In this document: piece by piece, positions 14,826 through 22,586 of the stretch
Numbering within the stretch: the first letter of the stretch is position 1
Layout: each line of letters opens with the position of its first letter
Origin: JADCCX01 sp031431475
Lineage (GTDB): Bacteria > Pseudomonadota > Alphaproteobacteria > Rhizobiales > Beijerinckiaceae
Direction of reading: 5' to 3'
Length of the DNA stretch: 31,575 nt
NCBI GenBank assembly: GCA_031431475.1
Contig: JANPDL010000015.1
Location: 1-31,575 of the forward strand
The notes under the pieces: model-generated
The model's input: only the letters and a program-made list of their open reading frames with translations
Database searches by the model: none
Told to the model about the DNA's origin: nothing
Translations under genes and position numbers: made by a program

Positions 14826-14848
14826 CTGGGGAACAGAAGCGTTCCCAG
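14826..14848 (-). other. Hairpin between cspA and infA
   Basis: On the minus strand GGGAAC-GCTTCT-GTTCCC forms a 6-bp stem with a 6-base loop, with flanking CT/AG that can extend it past a bulge. It lies about 53 bases upstream of the infA TTG start. No T-run follows, so it is more likely an RNA processing or leader structure than a terminator. Confidence 0.35.
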
Positions 14849-15004
14849 TAATAGAAATGCCAAAACCCGGACGAAACATATGTCCCGCCCGGATCAGGCA
14901 AAGCGCTATCCACAACCGCCGGTACATTCGCGGTCGATCGGGAACAAGCGCATGTCAGGCCAGTGCCACTGCATGAAGCGGGGCCAGCATGGCCGGATGA
15001 GGTA

Positions 15005-15217
15005 TCAGTCGCCAACCTTCAGATTGTCAGCAGACGACTTGCCGGAACGACGATCCGCCACGATCTCGTAAGAGATCTTCTGGCCGTCATTGAGGCCACG
15101 CAGGCCTGCACGCTCAACGGCGCTGATGTGCACGAAGACATCGGGTCCGCCGGCATCCGGCTGGATGAAGCCGAAGCCCTTGGTGCTATTGAACCACTTC
15201 ACGGTCCCAGTTTGCAT
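15005..15217 (-). CDS. cspA: Cold shock protein CspA family
   Basis: This 70-residue single-stranded nucleic-acid binding protein (MQTGTVKWFNSTKGFGFIQP) carries RNP1 (KGFGFIQP) and RNP2 (VFVHISAV) in a cold-shock OB-fold. Such proteins melt RNA structure, often in the cold or in stationary phase. The ATG at 15217 has AAGG nine bases upstream. The protein has an alphaproteobacterial ending (YEIVADRRSGKSSADNLKVGD). It heads the cluster that continues with infA, a small protein and rpsU. The 310 bases upstream are free of genes and could hold a long regulated leader, as is usual for csp genes. Confidence 0.95.
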   Translation of the reverse strand: MQTGTVKWFNSTKGFGFIQPDAGGPDVFVHISAVERAGLRGLNDGQKISYEIVADRRSGKSSADNLKVGD

Positions 15218-15527
15218 AGTGAATAACCTTCAGATGTTTGATATTAAAGCCCTGCGCTCGCACGCAACCACTCAACGTATCGATGTTTTGAGAGGAGATT
15301 GTAGGCCTTGGCGAAGCAATAGCAAACGCGGAGGCGAAGTCAGTCGACCGAAACCCGATATTCGACCGTATAGATTGTCATTCCACGAAAAGCAATGAAA
15401 ATATCAATTCGGCCGGGCAGACAGCAGAAGCAGATGCCCCGCCTTCAGGAAAGCCTTTTGCGTTCAAGCCATAAGTGCCAGTTTATACAAAAATTCACCA
15501 ACGATAACAATTTAATAAGCCCATAAA
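15218..15527. other. Gene-free region upstream of cspA
   Basis: No credible gene is seen in these 310 bases. The part nearest cspA contains, on the minus strand, TTGCGT followed 15 bases later by TAATAT, a poor promoter candidate. The rest is AT-rich towards the PmtA-like gene stop (repeated short A and T runs at 15485-15525) without a clear terminator hairpin. A long untranslated cspA leader is the simplest reading, but no specific fold could be defended by eye. Confidence 0.4.
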
Positions 15528-16160
15528 TCAACACTGCTTCCGCAACCGCACCATCTTGAAATACAACCCTGGAGTCATATCGAGTACCGCGACATCACCA
15601 CGCTTATGTGCCCAGTTTGCCACACGCGATACCTTGAAGGACGATGACCAGCCCACACGCTTCATCAGCGGAGCAATAGCACCTTCGAAGGCTGCCTGTA
15701 GTCCATCCTCTGCTCCGAAGCGGCTGATGATGGCGATCTCTCCACCCGGTTTCAACACGCGCATCACTTCGTCTAGTGCTCTCTCGGGATCAGGCACCAG
15801 CGTAATCACAAACGGCACTGAAACAACGTCAAAGATCGCATCCGGAAAGCCGAGATTGCACGCATCCATCGCCGTCACACCCTTGACGTGGGCGAGGCCG
15901 AGCTTGCGCACCTTCTCCTGCGCCTTGCGCAACATCGGCACGGACAGGTCAGATGCGATCACCTCGGTGTTGGGTCGGTAATAGCGCAGCACAAGGCCGG
16001 TTCCCGCACCGATCTCCAGAATCTGCTTGCCAGCCGCAGAAGCCGCCTCGGCCACACGCCGGTGTGACCCCGCGAGAAGCCAGGAATAGAGATAATCGTA
16101 GAATCGGGCCCATGTCTCGTAGACACGTTCCTGTTCCTTGAGGTCATACTGGATGGCCAT
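15528..16160 (-). CDS. Class I SAM methyltransferase, PmtA-like (phospholipid N-methyltransferase)
   Basis: This 210-residue enzyme begins with an ERVYETWARFYDYLYSWLLAG segment, followed by motif I ILEIGAGTG, ASDLSVPMLRKAQEKV (acidic residue of strand two), and FDVVSVPFVITLVPDPERALDEVMRVLKPGGEIAI. The YxxWAxxYD lead and the VxPDPExALDExxRVLKPGGE block match Rhodobacter-type PmtA, which methylates phosphatidylethanolamine towards phosphatidylcholine at the inner membrane. A UbiE-like or other small-molecule methyltransferase is the alternative. It lies 26 bases behind mnmA on the same strand, probably one transcript, although the two activities have no known link. Confidence 0.65.
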   Translation of the reverse strand: MAIQYDLKEQERVYETWARFYDYLYSWLLAGSHRRVAEAASAAGKQILEIGAGTGLVLRYYRPNTEVIASDLSVPMLRKAQEKVRKLGLAHVKGVTAMDACNLGFPDAIFDVVSVPFVITLVPDPERALDEVMRVLKPGGEIAIISRFGAEDGLQAAFEGAIAPLMKRVGWSSSFKVSRVANWAHKRGDVAVLDMTPGLYFKMVRLRKQC

Positions 16161-16186
16161 ACCAGAAAGGTTCCTTGGGAAAAACG

Positions 16187-17341
16187 TCAGGCGGCAGCCA
16201 TGATCAGCTGCTGTGCCCGTTCGATGGTCCCGCCGCCGAGCACGCGGGCGTCTGGCCCATCGTTTTCGTAGAGGACGCAGGCCTGACCGGGCGCGACTCC
16301 TTCTTCGGCCACCAGCAGTTCGACGAAGACCTGATCCGCTTCGCAGCGCAATAAGCCAGGACGGGGTGCGCGCGTGGAGCGCACGCGCACGGCCACATCG
16401 ACGCCCTCTGCCGGGATATGATCCAGTGGCCAGTCACCAATCCAGTTGATCTCGCGCAAGGCAACACGACGTGTCGCCAAAGCCTCTCGCGGCCCCACGA
16501 TGATGCGCTTGCGATCGGCATCAATCCGCACGACGTAAAGCGGCGCGCCAGCCGCAATGCCCAAACCCTTGCGCTGGCCGATGGTGTAACCGATCACGCC
16601 CTCGTGGCGACCCAGCACGCGGCCATCAAGATGCAAAATCTCGCCGGGTTCCGCAGCACCCGGGCGCAGTTTCTCGACCAGTTCCTGATAGCGCCCGGCT
16701 GGCACAAAACAGATGTCCTGGCTGTCCGCCTTGTCCGCGATTTCGAGACCGTACTTGTGGGCCAGTGCCCGCGTCTCGGCCTTGCTCTTCAGGTGTCCCA
16801 GCGGGAAGCGCAGCAGATTCAGCTGCTCCTGCGTCGTGGCATAAAGGAAATAGCTCTGGTCACGATCCGGGTCCGCCGCGCGAAAAAGCACGCGGTTGCC
16901 GTCGCTACCGATCCGGCTCTGCACATAATGCCCGGTCGCCAGCACATCCGCGCCGAGTTCGCGCGCAGTTGTCAACAGATCGCGGAATTTCACGCGGCGG
17001 TTGCATTCCACACAAGGGATTGGTGTCTCGCCCGCAACATAGCTGTCGACGAAGCGGTCAATCACCTCCTGCCGGAAGCGGGTTTCGTAATCCAGCACGT
17101 AATGCGGAATGCCGATGCGATCGGCCACCGTCTTGGCGTCGTAGATGTCCTGTCCGGCGCAACACGCCCCCTTGCGGTGGATGGCGGCACCGTGATCGTA
17201 GAGCTGCAACGTCACGCCCACGACATCGTAGCCCTGCTCCTGGAGCAGTGCTGCGACGACAGACGAATCCACGCCACCCGACATGGCAACAACCACGCGG
17301 GTCTCCTGGGGCGTCTTGGCGATATCGAGCGAGTTAAGCAT
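16187..17341 (-). CDS. mnmA: tRNA-specific 2-thiouridylase MnmA
   Basis: This 384-residue enzyme places sulfur on C2 of the wobble uridine in tRNAs for Lys, Glu and Gln. The ATP-pyrophosphatase loop VVVAMSGGVDSSVVAALL is at the N-terminus. TPIPCVECNRRVKF carries the catalytic cysteine aligned with Cys102 of E. coli, and DSQDICFVPAGRY holds the partner cysteine (Cys199 of E. coli). GYTIGQRKGLGI and the C-terminal beta-barrel (VRVRSTRAPRPGLLRC) follow as expected. The ATG at 17341 has GAGTGG five bases upstream; an in-frame GTG at 17350 is possible. A small hairpin (TGCCGC-TT-GCGGCA, 17405-17418) lies in its upstream region. Confidence 0.95.
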   Translation of the reverse strand: MLNSLDIAKTPQETRVVVAMSGGVDSSVVAALLQEQGYDVVGVTLQLYDHGAAIHRKGACCAGQDIYDAKTVADRIGIPHYVLDYETRFRQEVIDRFVDSYVAGETPIPCVECNRRVKFRDLLTTARELGADVLATGHYVQSRIGSDGNRVLFRAADPDRDQSYFLYATTQEQLNLLRFPLGHLKSKAETRALAHKYGLEIADKADSQDICFVPAGRYQELVEKLRPGAAEPGEILHLDGRVLGRHEGVIGYTIGQRKGLGIAAGAPLYVVRIDADRKRIIVGPREALATRRVALREINWIGDWPLDHIPAEGVDVAVRVRSTRAPRPGLLRCEADQVFVELLVAEEGVAPGQACVLYENDGPDARVLGGGTIERAQQLIMAAA

Positions 17342-17531
17342 GATGGCCACTCAATAGCGGTTTTCTGGAGATCACGGAAGGGGCGCAACTCTCCCGGCAG
17401 ATTTTGCCGCTTGCGGCAGGCGTTGCCGGACAAAAGACACCTTTAAAATCGCTAAAATATTGAATTTAAATCGTTTTTAGTTGGCCCTCTTCCTGCAAGC
17501 CAATGAGCGCACACAGGAGTCACCCGCGTTC

Positions 17532-19007
17532 ATGTCAACCTCTGCCCTTATCAAGGATCTGCTTCCGCCCGGACCAGCCCGTGCGCCCGTAACCCTGCGC
17601 AAGCCTGAACCAAAGGCAGATGGCCCGGATTTTGGCCGCGTGCTGGAGGATTCAAGGCAGAAGACGGAACCGGACGAGAAGTCCGCGAAGCGCGATGCCC
17701 CGCGCCAGGATCGGGATGCGACGCGTCGTGAAGAAGGCAAGTCGGTCAGCGACCGGCAAGTGGCAAGAGACAGGCCAGAGCATAAGGACAGGCCAGAGTC
17801 GGGTGCTAAATCAGCCTCCGACCGCGGAGAGAATCCACCCGGGCTGGTTAAACAGGACCGGGAGTCCAGCTCCGATGCGACGACAGCCACAGAAGACACC
17901 GCGGATGAGCGGAGCGGTGCTGCAAAGTCCGAAGACAAGCCATCCGAGGCTTCCTCTGCCGCCGAGCCGACACCTCCCGCAGTGACTGGAGCACCGCTTC
18001 TGGAAGCCGTGCCGGAAACAGTACTGACTGCCGATCTCCTGTCCAAGCTTGCAGAGGAAACAGTACAGCCCGAAGCCACAGCAGCAACCACCATAGCCGC
18101 AACGCAGGATCAGGTAACCGGGGCCGCCAAACCAGCGGATACGACGGATTCCATCACTTCAGCCACTGCTGTCATCACAGTGCCTGTGCCTACTGCACCC
18201 GCAGTAAACGTGCAGCCAACGGTAGCCGAAGCTGACCAACCGCTTCAATCAATCAGTGCTGAAAAGGCGGCGCAGGTGCCAGCGTCGGCAACAAACACGC
18301 TGCCAACGCCAGAAGCGACCAAAAATAAGGGCGAAAGCTCCGAAAAGGCAGATAATTCCGAAGAAAAGGCGAAAGCCGCAGCAAAGCCCGAAACTCCGCA
18401 AACTACCCACCAGACGACGCCAGCGGCTGCGAGAGAACTTGCCCGCGTCATCGAGCAACTGGCAGAGCCGAACGCTCCCGCCTCAGGCCAGCCCAACGCC
18501 CAGACCGCACTTCTGACCACAGCGGCAGACGCACTGGCTTCTGCCAAGCCGCAGGACCCCGCGCATTCACTGGCCCGCGCCGATGCTCCCGTGCCGTTGC
18601 AGGCTATTGCGGTTGAGATCGGCATGCGCGCCATGCGCGGCTCGAAGGAGTTCTCGATCCGGCTCGATCCGGAAGATCTGGGCCGCATTGATATCAAGCT
18701 GGAAATTTCCGAAGCGGGTCAGGTGCAGGCCAAGCTGGTGGTGGAGCGCGTCGAAACGCTGCAACTTCTGCAGCGCGATGCCAAGACACTGGAGCGCGCC
18801 TTTGATCAGGCCGGGCTCAAGACCAATCCGGACGGGTTGCAGTTTTCGCTGCGCGATCCCGGCCAGCAGGGCCGGCAAAACGGGCAGCAGCAAGGTCAGC
18901 CCGTTTTCGGAACCAAAGACAAGGACAGTGCCATGATCAATGAGATCACACTGCGCCCCGTCACCTACCGCACCGCCGCGACCGGCGGACTTGATATCCG
19001 GATCTGA
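17532..19007 (+). CDS. fliK: Flagellar hook-length control protein FliK
   Basis: This 491-residue protein has a long low-complexity N-terminal ruler region rich in Ala, Thr, Pro, Glu and Lys (residues to about 340) and a conserved C-terminal domain: MRGSKEFSIRLDPEDLGRIDIKLEISEAGQVQAKLVVERVETLQLLQRDAKTLERAFDQAGL. The LDPxxLGxIxVxLE pattern is typical of FliK (Flg_hook). FliK is exported, measures hook length and switches the export gate to filament substrates. The ATG at 17532 begins MSTSALIKDLLPP; AGGAG lies 12 bases upstream, a long spacing. The frame is open from 17481 but only with TTG there. The flgD gene follows after 10 bases. An AT-rich stretch at 17441-17480 probably holds the promoter. 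Confidence 0.9.
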   Translation: MSTSALIKDLLPPGPARAPVTLRKPEPKADGPDFGRVLEDSRQKTEPDEKSAKRDAPRQDRDATRREEGKSVSDRQVARDRPEHKDRPESGAKSASDRGENPPGLVKQDRESSSDATTATEDTADERSGAAKSEDKPSEASSAAEPTPPAVTGAPLLEAVPETVLTADLLSKLAEETVQPEATAATTIAATQDQVTGAAKPADTTDSITSATAVITVPVPTAPAVNVQPTVAEADQPLQSISAEKAAQVPASATNTLPTPEATKNKGESSEKADNSEEKAKAAAKPETPQTTHQTTPAAARELARVIEQLAEPNAPASGQPNAQTALLTTAADALASAKPQDPAHSLARADAPVPLQAIAVEIGMRAMRGSKEFSIRLDPEDLGRIDIKLEISEAGQVQAKLVVERVETLQLLQRDAKTLERAFDQAGLKTNPDGLQFSLRDPGQQGRQNGQQQGQPVFGTKDKDSAMINEITLRPVTYRTAATGGLDIRI

Positions 19008-19017
19008 GGAGAACCCC

Positions 19018-19767
19018 ATGAGCACCGGCACATCCAGCATCGCAAACACATCGACAGCTCTCAAGACCGCTTCCACTGCGGGACTGACCAAATCCGAACA
19101 GGACCGCAAGACAATCGCGCAGAACTTTGACCAGTTCCTGGGCCTGCTCACGACGCAGCTCCGGAACCAGAGCCCCCTCGATCCGCTGGATGCCAACCAG
19201 TTCACCCAGCAGCTTGTGCAGTTCTCCAGCGTTGAGCAGCAGCTGAAGACCAATGACCTGCTGACCAAGATGGCGCAGAATTTTGGTGGCAGCGGCTCCA
19301 GCGGCGGGAAATTGACCGCAGCAGCTGCTGCATCATTGATCGGCACCAAGGTATCTGTGGACGCCAGCACAACCGGCACCACCAAGCTAGCCAACGGCAC
19401 CTACGAGGCCAAATGGCCTGTCTCAGTGCAGACCAATTATTCAAACTATCAGGTCAGCATAACAGATACGAACGGTAAGGAAGTCTACAATGCACCCTGG
19501 ACACCGTCTGGGACGGGCGAACAGGCATTCAAATGGACGGGAACGATAACGGCACCGGGAGCCGTTTTTGATCCGAAAGCGCAGTACACGATCAAAGTCC
19601 AGGGCGACCTAATCGGCAGCAATGGCACCGCGAAAAGCCTTATGGCAACTGAAACAAGCGGCGTTGTGAAAGCAGTCGACTTGTCAGGCAGCGAGGAAAT
19701 GGTGCAGTTCGGTGACTACACCATCCCGTTGAGCAGGATCAAAAAGGTTTCGAACGCGACGAGTTAA
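19018..19767 (+). CDS. flgD: Flagellar hook scaffolding protein FlgD
   Basis: This 249-residue hook cap protein guides polymerisation of hook subunits and is removed when the hook is complete. The N-terminal export and scaffold motif is clear: QNFDQFLGLLTTQLRNQSPLDPLDANQFTQQLVQFSSVEQQLKTNDLL. An Ig-like and Tudor-like C-terminal part follows (YQVSITDTNGKEVYNAPWTPSGTGEQAFKWTG ... YTIPLSRIKKV). GAGGAG sits six bases before the ATG, right after the fliK stop. No other flagellar gene is in the window. A short hairpin with the stop codon in its loop (CGAGT-TAA-ACTCG, 19760-19772) ends the gene and may act as a weak terminator. Confidence 0.95.
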   Translation: MSTGTSSIANTSTALKTASTAGLTKSEQDRKTIAQNFDQFLGLLTTQLRNQSPLDPLDANQFTQQLVQFSSVEQQLKTNDLLTKMAQNFGGSGSSGGKLTAAAAASLIGTKVSVDASTTGTTKLANGTYEAKWPVSVQTNYSNYQVSITDTNGKEVYNAPWTPSGTGEQAFKWTGTITAPGAVFDPKAQYTIKVQGDLIGSNGTAKSLMATETSGVVKAVDLSGSEEMVQFGDYTIPLSRIKKVSNATS

Positions 19768-19793
19768 ACTCGCGTTGTTTCATCGAAGCAAGA

Positions 19794-20339
19794 TTACTGC
19801 CGCAATCCTTTTGCGAGTGCCATCTGCAGCATGCTCAACTGCTGTGCCACCGGATTGCTCTCGAGTGCATATTCCACAGGCTTGTCATCGGCCCGCAACA
19901 GCTCGTCGAGTTTCACAATCCGGGCCTGCAACCGGATCGACTGCTGGATTAGTTCATTGAGCTTGGCCGGAAGTAGCGCCAACATTTCTGGCGAACTGGC
20001 TGTTTCTGAAGGTTGCAGCTTCACCTTCCGATGCTCCGTCTCGGCTTCCATGCGAGTCAATTCACCTTCGTTGACTGCGCGCTGGAGCAGCAGCCATGAT
20101 GTGACCTGCATCAGGCGCGTCGTCAGCCGCATACTTTCACTGGCATAGGCAAGGGCTGCGCCGCGCTGCAATTCACGCGATTCCTTCCGTCCGTCACCGT
20201 CGAGATAGGACGCTGTTGCCTCCACCAGCGACATGCCTTCCGAAAACAGCGCCTTGAAGCCTTCCGATGCCACCATCTTTTCCGCAAAGGAAATGGCAAA
20301 TGGCTTGCTGGCAATGCTCTGGGCAGCCTGTTCAATCAT
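19794..20339 (-). CDS. rcdA: Regulator of CtrA degradation RcdA (DUF1465)
   Basis: This 181-residue protein matches the DUF1465/RcdA family: SFAEKMVASEGFKALFSEGMSLVEATASYLDGDGRKESRELQRGAALAYASESMRLTTRLMQVTSWLLLQRAVNEGE. In Caulobacter RcdA is an adaptor that, with CpdR and PopA, presents the master regulator CtrA and other substrates to ClpXP. The ATG at 20339 has AGAGG nine bases upstream; a TTG at 20348 would add three residues. The gene converges on flgD and is divergent from the acyl-CoA synthetase operon. Directly upstream are tandem TTAA-N7-TTAA boxes, the recognition pattern of CtrA itself, suggesting feedback. Confidence 0.88.
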   Translation of the reverse strand: MIEQAAQSIASKPFAISFAEKMVASEGFKALFSEGMSLVEATASYLDGDGRKESRELQRGAALAYASESMRLTTRLMQVTSWLLLQRAVNEGELTRMEAETEHRKVKLQPSETASSPEMLALLPAKLNELIQQSIRLQARIVKLDELLRADDKPVEYALESNPVAQQLSMLQMALAKGLRQ

Positions 20340-20354
20340 GGTACGCAACCTCTG

Positions 20355-20390
20355 TTAACGTTCATTAAACACCAATTAATGAGAGATTAA
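20355..20390. promoter_or_regulatory. Tandem CtrA-type boxes upstream of rcdA
   Basis: TTAA occurs at 20355-20358, 20365-20368, 20376-20379 and 20387-20390. The spacings are 6, 7 and 7 bases, so two exact TTAA-N7-TTAA CtrA boxes (20365-20379 and 20376-20390) share a half site, with a third near-match beside them. They begin 26 bases upstream of the rcdA start codon. That is close for a normal -35 placement and leaves open whether CtrA would activate or repress. Confidence 0.7.
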
Positions 20391-20502
20391 CAGAGATAGC
20401 CCAGGCACGCCTCCTTTACCGGCGTTTAACCTTAACAGGCCCGCGTCTCCCCTCTGCCCACACGCCACCCGACGAAGGAAGCACTTGATCTCTGGTGAGG
20501 TA

Positions 20503-20516
20503 GTTGCATATGCAAC
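20503..20516. promoter_or_regulatory. Perfect 14-bp palindrome before the acyl-CoA synthetase/liv operon
   Basis: GTTGCATATGCAAC is a perfect palindrome 34 bases upstream of the first ATG of the operon. A possible -35 (TTGATC, 20485-20490) lies 12 bases upstream, so a bound protein would cover the -10 region. The shape suits a MarR- or GntR-type repressor; no candidate regulator gene is adjacent. Confidence 0.5.
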
Positions 20517-20549
20517 AATTCATTGACGGCGGGACCAACCGCTGCATGA

Positions 20550-22586
20550 ATGCGAACGTCCAGGGAGGGCGGCCCATTGGGTCGTCAATTGAATTTGGTG
20601 GTACGCGCAGATGTGGGCGGTGACACGTTCGGCAAGCTTTTGGCCGAGAACGCGCGGATTCGAGGCTCACGCCCGGCCATGCGCTTTAAGGACAATGGTA
20701 TCTGGGTCAGTTGGACGTGGTCCGAAGTCAACGAGGAAGCACGCGGGTTGGCGGCTGGCCTGCAGGCACTTGGCCTGAAGCGCGGGGACAAGATCGCCAT
20801 CGTCGGCGGCAACCGCCCCAAGCTCTATTGGTCCATGATGGCGGCGCAGATTCTGGGAGCAATACCTGTTCCGGTATATTCCGACGCCATCGCGGATGAA
20901 CTGGCCTATGTGCTGGATAACGCAGAAGTGACCTTTGCTGCGGTGCAGGATCAGGAGCAGGTCGACAAGATCATCTCTGTCTCGGAACAGGTCCCGAAAC
21001 TTCAGACCATGATCTATGATTTTGATCGCGGCCTTGAGGACTATGACCATTCGAAGCTGCATCACATCGACGCCATCATTGCGGCAGGCAAAGCTTCGCT
21101 GGGAGATGCCAAGGCATCAGCCGCGCTCGATGCCGAAATCGCGACCGGCAAAGGCAGCGATATCTCGATCATCCTCTATACCTCGGGTACCACCGGACGC
21201 TCGAAAGGCGTGATGCTGACGGCATCAGGATGCATCAACGCCGCCATAGACACCGTCACCTTTGACAAGCTGACTGATCAGGATTCCGTGCTGGCCTATC
21301 TGCCGTTGGCGTGGGTCGGCGATCATTATCTGAACTACGCGCAGGCGCTGGTCGCAGGCTTCTGCGTGGCCTGCCCCGAAAGTGCTGAAACCGCGCAGGC
21401 CGACATGAAGGAAATCGGCCCAAGCTTCTATTTCGCCCCGCCCCGCGTTTTCGAGAACCTGCTGACGCGCGTGATGATCCGCATGGAAGATGCGGGCGCG
21501 TTGAAGCGCAGCATGTTCCACCATTTTATCGGCGTGGCCAAGCAATGGGGCGAAAAAATCCTCAATGGCGAAAGCGTGCCGCTCTCCGCCAAGCTCTCCT
21601 ATGGTCTGGGCAATCTGCTGGTCTATGGCCCGCTCAAGAACGCGCTGGGCTTCTCCAATATCCGCGTGGCCTACACGGCGGGCGAGGCCATCGGGCCGGA
21701 ATTATTCTCATTCTATCGCTCTCTGGGCCTGAATCTGAAACAGCTTTACGGCCAGACCGAAGCCTTTCTCTATGTAACAGCACAGCCAGACGGCCAGATC
21801 CGCTCTGATACCGTCGGCCCGGCCACACCCAATGTCGAAATCAGGATCGATGATATAACTGGCGAGGTCCTCTACAAGAGCCCAGGCCAGTTCGTGGGCT
21901 ATTACAAGGCACCGGAGAAGACAGCCGAGACAATGACGCAAGACGGGTTCGTCAAGACAGGCGATGCCGGTTTCTTCGATGCGACAGGCCATCTCAGGAT
22001 CATCGACCGGGCCAAGGATGTCGGCAAACTGAAAGACGGCGCACTGTTTGCGCCAAAATATATCGAGAACAAACTGAAATTCTATCCCAACATCAAGGAA
22101 GTCGTGGCTTTCGGCCAAGATCAGGATTTCGCCTCGGTTTTCATCAACATCGATATCATCGCCGTCGGCAACTGGGCCGAGCGCAACAACGTGTCCTACG
22201 GCGGTTATCAGGAACTGGCGGGCCTGCCGCAGGTCTATGACATCATCGCCGCGCATGTGGAGGAAACCAACCGCACACTGGCCGCCGAGCCGATGATGGC
22301 AGGTGGCCAGATTGGGCGGTTTCTCATCCTGCACAAAGAACTCGATGCCGATGACGGGGAACTGACCCGCACGCAGAAAGTGCGGCGCGGGTTCATTGCC
22401 GAGCGCTATCAGCCGCTGGTGGATGCGCTCTACAGCGGCAAGACGGAGCAGCATATCGCCACGGAAGTCACGTTCGAGGACGGCCGCAAAGGCACGATTG
22501 CCGCGACCGTGAAAATCCGCGATGCAAAGACCTATCCCGCAGTCGTTGTTGCGAACGCGATGGGCGCCATGGGGAAAGCCGCATGA
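20550..22586 (+). CDS. Long-chain acyl-CoA synthetase (AMP-forming), first gene of a liv operon
   Basis: This 678-residue adenylate-forming enzyme is of the larger FAA1-like type (COG1022). It shows the phosphate loop ILYTSGTTGRSKGVML, YGQTEAFLYVTAQPDG, VKTGDAGFFDATGHLRIIDRAKDV, and a C-terminal KLKDGALFAPKYIENKLKFYPNIKEVVAFG. It should convert a carboxylic acid to its CoA thioester. Its stop overlaps the livG start by four bases (ATGA), and the importer genes follow at once. I infer that the operon imports a carboxylate, perhaps fatty or aromatic, which this enzyme then traps as CoA ester. The ATG at 20550 lacks a good ribosome site; a TTG at 20577 sits behind GGGAGGG and may be the real start. 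Confidence 0.87.
   Translation: MRTSREGGPLGRQLNLVVRADVGGDTFGKLLAENARIRGSRPAMRFKDNGIWVSWTWSEVNEEARGLAAGLQALGLKRGDKIAIVGGNRPKLYWSMMAAQILGAIPVPVYSDAIADELAYVLDNAEVTFAAVQDQEQVDKIISVSEQVPKLQTMIYDFDRGLEDYDHSKLHHIDAIIAAGKASLGDAKASAALDAEIATGKGSDISIILYTSGTTGRSKGVMLTASGCINAAIDTVTFDKLTDQDSVLAYLPLAWVGDHYLNYAQALVAGFCVACPESAETAQADMKEIGPSFYFAPPRVFENLLTRVMIRMEDAGALKRSMFHHFIGVAKQWGEKILNGESVPLSAKLSYGLGNLLVYGPLKNALGFSNIRVAYTAGEAIGPELFSFYRSLGLNLKQLYGQTEAFLYVTAQPDGQIRSDTVGPATPNVEIRIDDITGEVLYKSPGQFVGYYKAPEKTAETMTQDGFVKTGDAGFFDATGHLRIIDRAKDVGKLKDGALFAPKYIENKLKFYPNIKEVVAFGQDQDFASVFINIDIIAVGNWAERNNVSYGGYQELAGLPQVYDIIAAHVEETNRTLAAEPMMAGGQIGRFLILHKELDADDGELTRTQKVRRGFIAERYQPLVDALYSGKTEQHIATEVTFEDGRKGTIAATVKIRDAKTYPAVVVANAMGAMGKAA

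Noticed and set aside
16418..17446. 342-residue open frame on the plus strand opposite mnmA
   Set aside because: It is antisense to a clear mnmA gene, His/Arg-rich and without family motifs; a GC-rich shadow frame.
17443..17469. Possible CtrA site upstream of fliK
   Set aside because: TTAA blocks are present at 17443 and 17466 but 19 bases apart, not the 7 required.
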